DNA of 64,000 bases from Onthophagus taurus (taxonomy: Eukaryota; Arthropoda; Insecta; Coleoptera; Scarabaeidae), in the NCBI RefSeq assembly GCF_036711975.1, contig NC_091972.1, positions 11,351,001 to 11,415,000 on the forward strand, written 5' to 3'. Positions 11,554 through 23,300 of this stretch are shown one piece after another. The stretch's first letter is position 1. Each line of letters starts with the position of its first letter. Below the pieces are notes generated by a model. The model had not been told where the DNA came from and searched no databases. It worked only from the letters and a program-made list of their open reading frames with translations. The translations under genes and the position numbers were made by a program.

Positions 11554-13150
11554 CTACTTCTGAAGTTGTACTGGTTTTAGAATTCTCCGAAATTCTATCA
11601 AGTACGTTTTCTTCAAACGCCGGTGTTCTGATGCTTCTTGGAACCGCATAATCCGTTTAAAATATCCTGTTTCACGAAGACCAAATTGATTGATTACCAA
11701 AAGATTCAAAAAAATGTAGGCATAAAGCCAAATTATTGTTACCATTTGCTCGCTCATATGCTCTTCATAAATAATTGATATCTAGCTTTCAAAATGTAAC
11801 ACTGTTTTTGTTTGACAATTAATTGTTAAGAAACAAAAAGATGATATCTAATTTGAAAAAAGTTGATTAACTCGGGTAAATGTTTGAAATAACAAACCAA
11901 TTATTAGCAATGAATTGATTTAGATCGTTCTGATGCTACCGAAATTTGTCGTTTAAGCACTATTTCAATTGCACCTCAAAGAAAATGATTTCTGATCATA
12001 AGTGGATTGCTACTACGAACTTCACTTGCAGGCAAACATAGTTGGTTAGTTTATCTTTGGTTCTCAAATGTGGATTGTGTTCTCTATAAATTAGTCTTTC
12101 TTTTGGCAGTATACTCGCCCAACATTGTATCCATGACATCTACTCCGCCTTTAGTTTTATTATAGTACTTGATTATTTCAGAGTTTGCTGCTTGTGTGTC
12201 TTCTCCAACCATAAAAGCACAACCGCCTTATTCTTCTTTGGCACGTATGAACCATACTGTTGCATCCCGATTACAAGCAAAACAGTTGAGCAAACTAGTC
12301 TTTCTTGAGCTCCCTGCATATTGCTTAGTAGAAATCTTTTGCTTTTTCTTACTGCACTAACCAGTGTCATATGCCAAGAGTTCAAGATATTTGTCAATTC
12401 GAAACTTGTGAAGAAATAAACTGTTGTCACATTTCTTCCTGGTCCCTTATAAGGTCTTACTAAGTCTAACACTGTTCGTTCACCAACATTAAACTGTCCA
12501 CCATTAACCTGCACATTAAGAGACGAAGATGAGGACCATCTCATGGTTTCCCAAGGTAAAGCCTCTGTAAACTTAGTATGGAAATAATTGTTCGTCGAAT
12601 TTTTGTTCAGTATTGTACCATATGGGTGCTGCTTTTTCTAGATTCTGCTTATTGCCTCTGAACACACCATTAAAAATCAATGCGCCTAAAAATGCGTCAA
12701 AATCAATTTCCGTAAACTTTTGAAATGTCTGCTATGGTGGCCACTCTAAAATATTAGAAAACCTTTAGATCAAATTGGTGTAAGCTTCACCTCTAATAGC
12801 CTTCTGATTTGTTTCTAGTATTATAATGTCAAATATCTTAATGATTGCTGCAGGTCCTCCTTTTTGTCATAAAATATTACGAGAAGGAACTTGTTTGGCT
12901 ACTTCATGGTGATAATTAGTATGCCACACTGCTCCATCATTTGCTATCAAAATATCGGCAATACCTTGATATTTATAGTAGAGTAGGAGTACCCGTTGTA
13001 CAACGTTAAGTCTGAAAGTGAATACAAATTACCGGTTGATAATCCTAGTATTCACTTTCACATTTGATATTTATCTTCAACACTTTCGTCAGAATCATAT
13101 TCAACTTCTTCCTCTATTACCAATTGCTGTTCAGTATCTGCGTCCTTTGT
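11554..13150 (-). mobile_element. Degenerate piggyBac-type transposase
   Basis: Read on the minus strand, scattered frames give piggyBac (DDE_Tnp_1_7) landmarks in order. About 13075-13140 is an acidic N-terminal segment 'EEEVEYDSDESVED'. About 12650-12720 has 'FTEIDFDAFLGALIFNG'. 12173-12544 contains 'LVRPYKGPGRNVTTVYFFTS' and 'YVPKKNKAVVLL'. About 12080-12165 has 'IKTKGGVDVMDTMLGEYTAK'. A C-terminal piece lies at 11554-11757. In intact family members the GRNVTTDNFFTS and KKNKAV blocks and the TKGGVD(x)xD block hold the catalytic aspartates. Here the D of 'DNFFTS' has been replaced and several stops and frame breaks occur, so it is dead. Terminal repeats were not found. Confidence 0.8.
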
Positions 13151-13261
13151 GGTGGACATATCTTCTAATGACAAACATAATCATATGCAACATGTCTCTT
13201 CTTCGTTATGAATCATCAATAATTGACCTACTAACCTAGAATATCGTTTCCTATTATTGCG

Positions 13262-13975
13262 ATGAACACTCATAGTGCGCAATCTTATGCCTTCGCATAC
13301 CAGAGATGGACCAAACGGAATAATTTTGGATTGAGATCCGGTGGATTAGACGGCATCAAGCGTCTTTGGCCCAAAAGACACTCTTCACAAACGGCGATTG
13401 TGCCAACCGAAATACTCCGCCACTCACAGCTTCAGAACGACTCGTAAAACTCGCTGTTAATAGCTGACGGTGTTGATCTTGACGTTCTGATCAATGAAAA
13501 CCAACAGCATTTTCCATGTAGAGCAGATCCCGGCCCAAACCATCACAAAAGCAAGGAAATGGCGGTTGATTTGCAACAATTTTATGTTGTCCTTTCTTAT
13601 TATTCTCAGAAGTTAACGTTGGTGCTGATGGTTGTGAATTTTTGATAAACGAGCGTCAGTGATCACTCGTCGTGATTTTTGCAATCTTTTCAGTTTCATT
13701 ATATAGTAGACGAAATGGAGACAACCGATCTTGTAGCTTCTAAGTTTTAGCTATCTTGCAACGATGTTCAAATTCCTACCGATACTGACACCAAGCTCTT
13801 TTTCCATTTTCCTAATCGAACGGTCCGTGTTGCTTTGAACATGATAACGGACTTTCTTCACATTCTTGAGAGACGTGGGAGACCTTTCAGAGGACGCTCC
13901 GCAGTCTCTCCAAACTTCTTGTAACGTTTGACATCATCGCAAAAATTTTTCTAGCAACTTCATTCCCGATTTGTG
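13262..13975 (-). mobile_element. Degenerate Tc1/mariner-type transposase
   Basis: On the minus strand, from about 13900 downward, comes a helix-turn-helix-like segment (about 'RPRTSRNVKKVRYHVQSN', then 'RSIRKMEKELGVS'), followed by 'VMVWAGICSTWKMLLVFIDQ' and 'VKINTVSY' at about 13430-13550 and 'NPPDLNPKLF' at about 13330-13350. These are the usual Tc1/mariner order: paired HTH, the VMVWAGI strand, the KIN(T)xxY block and the SPDLNP block. Stops and frameshifts interrupt it. It abuts the upstream side of the piggyBac remnant. Confidence 0.7.
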
Positions 13976-15365
13976 CAGCTCAACAACAATCACACGTATA
14001 TTTTCAAGATTAAATTAAAAATTAAATGGCAAAATTACATGAGGAATTCAATGAATTCATCAGAATAAACAAAAAATCACAATGCCCTTTGTAAAATTGT
14101 GTTGTCGGACGAGAGTTCAAAGTAACTTATTTAAACAGACTATGTTTGATAATTACATCTTCAAATGAGTTATGGTAAAATATAGTTGATATGATACAAA
14201 ACAATTCGTATTTTTCCATGTCAGTTTTATTTTAAACACATAATAAATACACTTTCAAATAAACTCTCGCGTAAATGTACGCCAACAGAAACAACGACAA
14301 CAATCAATAGTACCCATCAATAAATAAGATAAGCGTTAAATTTATATTCTCGTTTAAATATTATAATGATTTGTTTTTCAATTTAATTTCGTGAAAACGT
14401 GAATGAAGCGCACCATTTACAAAAATCGAAGTTGTGCTCTTTGGACAATTTTTTGCATAAAAGTTACTATGTTATTTTTTATAGGTTGTTATACTTATTA
14501 ATATAATACAAGAATGAAAAATAAAATATTATTCTTTTTTTAATTAACGGAAATATTTAAAATATACGAACAGCAACTCACCAAGTTAAATAATTTCGTC
14601 ATTCAAATAGACTAGAAATAACTTAACTAATAACTTTAATGTGATTATGTAATAATGATGGTAACAACAATAATATAATTAACCTCTAACACAACGCAAT
14701 AAATAATTTACTGAGAGCTATAATAATATAGTTAACATTTTCTTTTTTTATGTTAATAATAATTTAGGAATATTCGTGCTTCTTTGTTGTTAAAATTTAA
14801 ATCACAAATTTATCAATGACCGTTAGGTTTGACTAGAATTTATTTTGTAAATATCGTTTTTCTCTTTGTATTTTATATCAATGGAACTTGAAACGTTTGA
14901 GATATAAATTGAAAATGAGTTTTTTATTTTAATTTTGTTGTTTTAATATATCCATTTCTTTGAATTATAAGTAAACATTAATAGTGACCACTATTAACAT
15001 TCAATTATACATTCTTCATCACTGTAAGTATTTTTTTTGTATATAAATGCGATAGAGTGAGTGAAAATACTTATACATAAGCAATTCTTTTTCGTGTTGA
15101 CAAATAACAATCGATTTTAGTTATAAACAAACATAAATGTTTGAATATAACAAAAAACGTATCGTATAATAATAATTATCTTATTATTTAATATAAAAAT
15201 TCTGTGTTTATTTTGTTTTACCTTTTAAAATTGTGCTATATTCCTATTCCCCCCTCCTTAGTTATCTTTTGTTACCTATTCAAAATCTTTGTTTTTAAAA
15301 ATCGTTTTTATTAACGTTCCCTTTTGAGAGTTTGGCACAAAATTTTGAATGGAAAAAATTGAGCC
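13976..15365. other. AT-rich spacer and probable 3' UTR of the MEAK7-like gene
   Basis: No open frame, repeat pair or RNA gene is recognised. The part nearest 15365 is likely the 3' UTR of the minus-strand gene; TTTATT at 15307-15312 would read as AATAAA on that strand. Confidence 0.4.
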
Positions 15366-18300
15366 TTAATTAGGTGGAGTTGGATCTCTTACTCCTTCGC
15401 TGTGCATCTGTCTTCCCGCCATTTTTAATAAAGCCTTGCTTTCAACGTTTCCATCTAAAACGCTCATTCCAACGCGTTCTCCCCTTTCTTGAGGTGTAGG
15501 AGGTGGGGAGCCTAACCCCCAAACTTCTAAATGGCGATAAGTAAACTGTTTCGTATGCGACATTTGAAAATAACCAGAATACGTCGTGCAAGATTCGCTG
15601 GTGTGCCCATTTCCGTAATCTTCATCTAACCATATACCACAATAACCATGTTGACCACCCATCGCCTAACAAAAAATACACACATTATTAATTTTCAAAA
15701 CAAAATAATCTTCTTACCAATCCGTTCGGCAAAGTTTGTTGATGTAAATTTAGATATTGAAAGTGTTGATTGTAACCAGTCGTGGGAAACACTCTCATTT
15801 TTGGTACTAGAGTAAATAAAAAGCTACTATCATCTCCGAAAAAATTCGGTCCCAATGTCCAATTAGCAGGTGCAAAACCACCAAACATGTGTCCGTTTTG
15901 ATCTTCAAGAATGAGAACCGAAGGTCCTTGATTAACTATTCTACCTATTAAAGTCGAAAATGATTCGCCGTGAATTTCCGATGAAAACAAAAATCGCCAC
16001 TCCAATTGGTACTGTTGCGGCAAATGAGCGTTGATAAAGACGATTTGATTCATGTCCAAAATACTCGGATAAGACGGAATCAGGTCGAGACCTTTACAAA
16101 AAGGCACTAAGCTCCGGTCTCTTTCGGCGTTGAGCTGTGGCACGTCGTCCGACTGGCTTGAAAGACTTTTCTCAGTTCCCACCAATTTTTCACGGTGAGA
16201 TATACTGTAAAGGTGTTTAAATACGAATATAAGAAGCTGTCCCAGTAAAGTTGCTCCTTGCAACCAAGATTCTAATGCTCTTCGATTTATCTGATCACCT
16301 TTCGCTAAATCGTGCGTTAAACATTCCGCTAATCTTTGAACATTTTGAGGCGATATAAAACAACCTCTTGATTGCCAACTCTTAAATTGTTTTGTGTTTG
16401 ATAATTTTTGTATACGCATATAGGTTGAAACTATACTTTCAACGTACTGAAAATTAAATAATAATATAATTAGTAAAATTAATGCTGTTTTTTGTAATTC
16501 GCTTTTTTTTAACAAAAATAAAATAAATTTTGACAATGTTATGTAGCAGTTGGTAACACCGTAACACTTCAAAATAGAAGACAAAATGTATTCACCTGAA
16601 AAATATTTCATGTACACCTCCCGAAATAAGAGAAATTGCTCAGAGTTCTATTAAAACACTGCTTACAGAGAAGTCTCACGAAATGTACGAACAACAGTAC
16701 GCCAAATTTAAGCGGTGGTGCGAAGAGAAGAAGATTAAAGAAATGACACCAATGTCACCTGAACTGGTTCCATAAAATGTTACTAAAATCTCATTACAGC
16801 ATCGGATGCTGTAAGGCGTCTCATTACAGCACCTGTTCGAGTACTGTAATATCTTTCATTACCGTCGCGAATACAAAAATATATTAATTTATTATAATAA
16901 AGAACAAAAATGATAAAAGAAATTTCATTTATGTATGATATGGGATTTTTACTAAAAGTAGACGTAGAATTAGAATCTTTCGGATTAAGACGTGCGTCTT
17001 TTGAAAAAATGTCTAATGTTTCGAATGCCATGTTGCAACCTTCTTCAGAAACATGTTCGAATTGTAATTAAGAAGATCTGCAGAAAGAGTAAAAGTAACC
17101 AAAATAACAGAAGAAATACAGATATTGATCGCAAAAACAAGAAACACAGAAAAGAGTATACCCAGGATATTCAAAATTTGATAAAGTGATAAAAAGAAAA
17201 TTAAGGAAGATGTAAGAAACCGAAACACAGGGAATAATTGAGAATAACAAAAAACATGAAGGTATTAAACAGAGTTCGCTCGATTTAAATCACTTTATTT
17301 AAAACACAATGTTAATCAAGTAATGATAATAAAAATAAATTAATAATTCAAATCAAACGAAAAATTCTTTATAAAAAAACTGGTAAATCAAGCAACTAAT
17401 AACTAAGACAAACAAAAACAATGTATAAATAAAAACAAAAAGAAAACAACACTCAGGAATTATAAAGTTTATATAAAAATACTAATTTTCTGGCTTTTTT
17501 CACTCTTCATTTGCTTGAAGCTGAAGAACAAACAACATAGAAAAATTGTTTTAAAGTTGGAAGAAGTTTCTCAATATCAGGAAGATTCTTTTGTGAAATT
17601 CACCACTGCAAAGCAGAAGCAATGGATATAACTTCTTTGCAGAAAATGGTTCCATTTATGCCTCTAGCTTAACTATTAGTGGCAGTAATCCAGTATTAAC
17701 ATACATAAGAGATGTAAAGAGCAATAAGAATAGTTGGAGGTCTGGGATTTGGCGACAATTTTAGAGAAACTTTTAGACAGCTTAGGTGCATGATGCTTCC
17801 ATGATATCAATAGGATCCGATTGGATCGATCAAAAAATGGTGTAAACTATTATTGTGTTATAGTATATTATTAGCTTTGTTTGGTATCTTGCACTAACGT
17901 ATACCAGTGCACACTTTTTCTTAAAAATAGTGTTTGGTAGACTGGTGCAAACAAGTGTAGATAGTGCCGCCGCGTTTGGTAAGCGATTGAGTTTTAAAAG
18001 TGCAGTAAGTCGACATAACCTTTAAGACGTATTTAGTGTTTTGAAAGTGTCAAAGTTAGATTTATTTAAACAAAAATAAAATATTGTAAGCTAGAAAAAA
18101 CAATAAATAACAGTTTGATTTGTAGAAAACGTTCTATTCAATTAAAATTAAAAACCCAATTGGAAGTTCTCCGGTTAAATATAATGGCTAAAATTGAAAG
18201 ACAATTAAATGTAAAAATAATTTATGATGAAGGGGGAAAACTACAGGCAACATTTCCTTTTTTGATTTATTCATCTTGATTCTTTGATCAATAATAAATT

Positions 18301-20328
18301 ATTCAACTTCCTACAGAAATAATAAAGATTACATAACCTATAACTGTCATAATAATCCGTTTTACCAAACACCTAAAATTGTTACACTTATGCACTTTGA
18401 AAATGTGTTGAAAACTGAGAGTTGTCAACTGCACTACACTTGCTACACTAGGAGTATTTATAGCAAGTGTACCAAACACAGCTATTATATGAGCATATAA
18501 TGAGGGCTATTATTCACTAAGGTTAAGTTTATGTCACGATCGTAGCGAGTGGCATAATTAACCTGAGTGAATAATAGCGCATTATATGTGAGTAGAATAC
18601 TATACTTTGTCCATGATTATTGAAATTGATTCCATAAATTTATTTTTTAAATAAATTTTTGAATAAAGTTTAAACGTCAATGTCACACAAACTCAATGTT
18701 ACTAACTGTAACCAACTTCACAACAATTTGTCAAAATTAAATGTCAATTTTATAAAATGTCGTTTTTTTACCAAAATTAATTAATTTATGCTTAATATTA
18801 ATCATACGAAAAAAGGAATTAGGTTTTTTTAATGTCAAACCTTTAGAAACTCCTAAAAAATGGAATTAAATTGACGTGTTTTTGAAATTTTAACGTTTCA
18901 AATAATTATTATTAGTCTGTCAAATTGATTACCCGTGAATAATGATTATTATTCACCGCTATTATTCAATCCGTGAAAAAGACTACCCTTTTATTTTAGA
19001 AAACTCATTCATAAGGTAGTCGTGGACAAATTTATTTTTTTAAATAAATTTTTGAATAAAGTTTAAACGTCAATGTGACACAAATTCAATGTTACCAACT
19101 GTAACCAACTTCACAACAATTTGTCAAAATTAAATGTCAGTTTTATATAACGTCGTTTTTTTATGAAAATTAATTAATTTATGCTTGTTTACGTTTTTTT
19201 AATGTCAAACCTTTAGAATGTCCTAAAAAATTAAATTAAATTGATGTTTTTTGAAATTCTGACGTTTCAAATAATTATTATTAGTCTGGCAAGTTAATTA
19301 GCAGTGAATAAAGATTATTAATTAATGAATAACGTTTATAATGAACATTATTTGTCAAACAACCCTCAAACACCAAACATACATCTTCAGAGAATATTGA
19401 AAGTAGGATCTGAAGACATACCAGACATTACAACAAATGAAATGGAGTACACTTTTGTGTTTTTAATCACAATTATATAGTTAACATATATAGAGGAATA
19501 TGTTAATAATAATTAATAATTTCTTATGCTCTAATTTCCCAGAGGGCTCATGAGACCATTACACATAAAATTTATGAAGTGATGAGTCATACAATATCTG
19601 ATTAAAGATAACACATTAGAGTATTAAAATCAATAATGAATTTGAGAATTTGATAAAAAATATTCAATTGTTAATCCACAATTAGAAAAATGAATAAAAT
19701 GTAGTAATATTATATTTGTAGAATAAATCCTCAAACTCATATTCATTTTTTTATTTAAATAACTTTTTTCCTTGTGAGTATTAAAACAGTAAATCAATAA
19801 TAAAGCCATAAAATATACTGCATAATTAATGTGAAACAACATGAAAAAAACAATATTTTGCATTATTTGTCTCATATGATACTTTTTTATTTTTATTACC
19901 TACCTCTTTAACTAATACATATGATATATCCACATTACTATCCATATCTTTTCCCAACGAGGATAAAAGTACCTTTAATTTTTCATCGACTGTCCCCCTG
20001 GTACAAAACACATATAACTCAGCAAATTTCTCTAATTCCACCGTTTGTAATCGAACATCCGATTTTCCAAATAAATAATTATTAATGTACTGCGATAAAC
20101 GAGCATCCATTTGACTTCCCCACAATTTCTAAAATAAAATTTTTACATAAACAAATTCATAACCTCAATAAACACCGATTTTCTAATCCGAATTACCGTG
20201 AGTTCATCTTCTTTAATTTTTTCGGAATTTTTACTAGCAAATTTAAATGAGTTGCTTACTATAACCTGTTCGTCTTTTGATAGGAAGGAACACTTGGCAG
20301 CCAATTTTTTGCTACTGTTAACACCCAT
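15366..20328 (-). CDS. Meak7: MEAK7/TLDC1 orthologue (TLDc-domain, mTOR-associated), four exons
   Basis: Exons (minus strand, in order): 20328-20164, 20128-19904, 16446-15718, 15665-15366, all phase 0, giving 472 residues (human MEAK7 is about 456). The N-terminus starts MGVNSSKK, a glycine-2 myristoylation context like the MGNSRS start of the vertebrate protein, followed by 'FLSKDEQVIVSNSF'. The TLDc domain occupies roughly residues 260-440, with 'WRFLFSSEIHGESFSTLIGR', 'GPSVLILEDQNGHMFGGFA', 'FLFTLVPKMRVFPTTGYN' and 'YCGIWLDEDYGNGHTSES'. In mammals the protein is lysosomal and supports an mTOR branch; that role here is by homology. Intron 3 is 3.5 kb and full of repeats, while the other two are 35 and 52 bp. 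The 35-bp first intron is short even for an insect. Confidence 0.87.
16626..16772 (+). mobile_element. Fragment of a tyrosine-recombinase (Crypton-like) N-terminal domain
   Basis: An open stretch reads 'IREIAQSSIKTLLTEKSHEM', then 'YEQQYAKFKRWCEEKKI', and ends in TAA at 16773. The pattern 'Y.xxYxxFxxWCxExK' is the start of the core-binding domain of Crypton-type recombinase genes that are multicopy in insects. Nothing of the catalytic domain follows. It lies antisense in intron 3 of the MEAK7 gene. Confidence 0.45.
17873..18483. mobile_element. Candidate MITE with ~22-bp imperfect inverted ends
   Basis: AGCTTTGTTTGGTATCTTGC at the left pairs with the inverse of TAGCAAGTGTACCAAACACA plus GCT at the right (18461-18483), with several mismatches. 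Related TTTGGTA/ACCAAAC motifs also occur inside (near 17932, 17976 and 18365). There is no coding capacity and no clear target duplication. Confidence 0.35.
18512..18585. repeat. Palindrome with GGCTATTATTCACT arms
   Basis: GGGCTATTATTCACTAAGGTTAA is followed about 30 bases later by its near-perfect inverse TTAACCTGAGTGAATAATAGC. Related TATTATTCAC words recur at about 18950. It lies just upstream of a direct repeat pair and may belong to the same element family. Confidence 0.5.
18637..19330. repeat. Direct repeat of ~300 bp, two copies
   Basis: Copy 1 (about 18637-18955) and copy 2 (about 19027-19325) share long blocks in the same order: AATTTTTGAATAAAGTTTAA, GTAACCAACTTCACAACAAT, TTTTTTTAATGTCAAACCTT and CAAATAATTATTATTAGTCT. 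Copy 2 has lost about 20 bases present near 18795 in copy 1. Both lie in intron 3 of the MEAK7 gene. The pair could be a tandem duplication or two insertions of one non-autonomous element. Confidence 0.75.
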
Positions 20329-23300
20329 ATTTTCTCTTTTTGCCGACGTTTGAAATCCGGTTACATCGATACGATGTATAATTTTAAAGGAACGTTATCG
20401 TCGGGAAACAACCATATTACGCGAACCGCTACAGCACGATTCGCACTAACTTCTCGTAAATATTTACTTTCTGATAATCAGGTGATTAGATCCGAACATG
20501 GCTGGGCCAGTCAAACTCTACACACGCATGCGGCATCTTTTTCTATTATACGTCGATCGAATTGTCCCCTCTTTATTTATATTTTCAAAGCACGCACATT
20601 TAACATGTTTTAACACCTTTTATACAATTTTTCACAAATAAATGGTCACCGTTTTGTAGAGTTTATATTTTAATTTTGAATAATTAATAAAACAAATATA
20701 TACTTAATATTCTCTATATAAAAGGAGATAGCTGATTTTTTTTTTAAGTCGAATGCAATTAATTATCTTCAAATTGGTTAAATATGAGCTTTTCATGTCA
20801 TTTTCAATCCCACATTATCAATCAAAATGTCAAATAAAATTAATGACAATCGATATGACACTTACAGTTATACAATAAGTCTAAAAAAAACCCAAAAAAA
20901 GTATATCTCATCTTCCGAAATGAAATTCAATGTAATTTTTCAACAAAAGATGTAAGAAGTTTATATTATTTCCATATTTTACATAAGAACGTAAAAAAAA
21001 TATCTCTAACTCAAAAAACTCTACATACAGTAAGTTTCATACATTTCTTGAAAAAATTATTTATATTTGTACTCAGCAATCTGACACTGGTTGAATAAGT
21101 AATTATTTGATGTTTTGTCCAGAGAAATGTTAAATGGTAAACGATGAGTTTCCAAAGGGAACACACCATTAGTACAAAAACATTGTCTAAGCTAGTTGAC
21201 TAATCGACTGTCTAAGAACGCAATACCAGAAACACCTCACAGTCCTAACAGACTGCATGTAGGTATTTCATTGGGCAAGACAAGATCAAAAAAACTCACT
21301 TCCTTAGCAAAACCATGAAAGTGCATTCAACAGTGACGATCTTTTTCGATTGGATAATATGGATGAAGAAGCTAATGAGCTCGATTTCAGAGTTAAAAGC
21401 ATTTAAGAATCACATCAATAAATCCTGAAGACAATTTGATGACATATAGTATCAAAATTTATCGATAGTCCAAGGATCTCAACAAAGATTAAGATTTCGC
21501 ACCACCTGTACTGTTTCTCCATCTTCTAAGCATAGCAGCCACTTAACTTCATTGAAACCCTCAATACAATATAAACTCTAGCGACTGCAGAGATATTAAA
21601 GCTTGATGAAAAGAGGTTCCAGTCTTTAGTAAATTTCGTTTGAAATATTACAAACAGTTTGGTCTTAGTCTTGGGGTGTGTAAAATCGAGTTAGAGATCT
21701 TCGTGAGATTAAATTTTTAGTGTAAGTTCGTTCTTATCTTCATAGCCCTAAAAATAGCGCAAATAAATCAATTAATATTGCAAACATTTATCAAAAACCT
21801 TCAACTATTTCTTGTTTCAGGTATTGGTACATCATTTTCTGTAGAAACAACACTGGATTATTGTTTTATAACACTGTCTATAAGAAACTAACTATAAAAA
21901 ATTGTCCATAACTGTTCTTTGCATATTAATGATATATTATTCTTCAGTTTGGAAACACCAACAACCTGTAAGAACCTAATCATTCGATAAGCGTCCACTA
22001 AAAGTTTGATTGATATTCATAATATCAAAATTTACTTTTTGGGTATTTTAGTAATTAAAAATAAATATTCAGCCCAATAATTTATTAATAACAATAACTT
22101 TAATCACAGACAAAGTACTGGTTACGCATTTACAAAAAAAAAAGAATAAAAACCAGACAAACCTATTGGATAAAAAGAAATAATTCTTTAAAGTAGCTAT
22201 TCAAACACGTTAAAAATAGTACATAAATCTACTATTCGATACCGATAAAGTGTAGGTATAATAATAACAAGGTGTAAAATGGAATCGTACAAAGAATGTT
22301 GAGTTGATGTTAAAAAAAGAACTGAAATTTAAAAAAATAGGATGGCAAAAGCAGGAAAATAAAAATGGAAAAAGTCGTAAAATATTTCTTTTGTAAAATG
22401 TACTTACATTATACACATTATTCTCATTTCCTGCGTCAGTTCTTTGTATTATTTAATAGCTTCTAGTAACAGTTTTTGCGATTATTATTTATTTATACTT
22501 ATTTAACAATTTGTAATAAATTCGATAGTACAGCTTTTAATTAAGAAAGAAAAAAAGTAAGAAACCAATCTAATGTTAAAAATGTTATTATAACTTAGAC
22601 TAATACATTTCATTTTTTGATGATTCAATCAACATGACTGTAAGGAAAAACCGATATCTTGCTAGTTAAAAATGGAATAATATTTTTCAAGCTTTGTTTT
22701 TTCTTATACATTATAATAGTAGTTTAAAAAATAAACTAACATTACAAAAATGCACAAGGTTTTTTTTAAATTGCTTTTTAATTGTAATAGCGGAAAGTAG
22801 TTCCAATTTGGGAACGAAAATTAATAAATTAAACATTACATTAAATATTTGCCTATCTAAAATACTTGAATAAATCAAAATTTCAAAAAAAAGAAACTAT
22901 CCGATAAGAGGCGATTTATATCAACCTCTCAGTTAAGTTTTATTTGCATGTAAAGTTTCACTCTTTTTTTAGGATACTTGTATACAACAATATAAATTAG
23001 GTATATATATATATATATATAGGCCCTACAAATCTTTTTTTTTTAATATTACACTTTTTTAAATATATTTTTCGAAATCTTCAATAAATTGACTTTATTA
23101 TATTTTTATTCTCTTTTTAAATTTTATTATAGAGCTTTCACATCGTCCACATTTACGTAACAAGTTTTCGCGAGATTCATAAAAATCAGTAATTATTAAA
23201 TGTTTTATAATCGATATTCAAAAAAATAATCTCAGGTGATTTGTGGAAAATATATCTTGTTATTAGGTTTAAAAATAATCCCTACTAATAATAACTAAAT

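Noticed and set aside
20350-20613. 87-codon plus-strand frame just upstream of MEAK7
   Set aside because: No domain, no splice context; sits in the MEAK7 promoter/5' UTR on the opposite strand.
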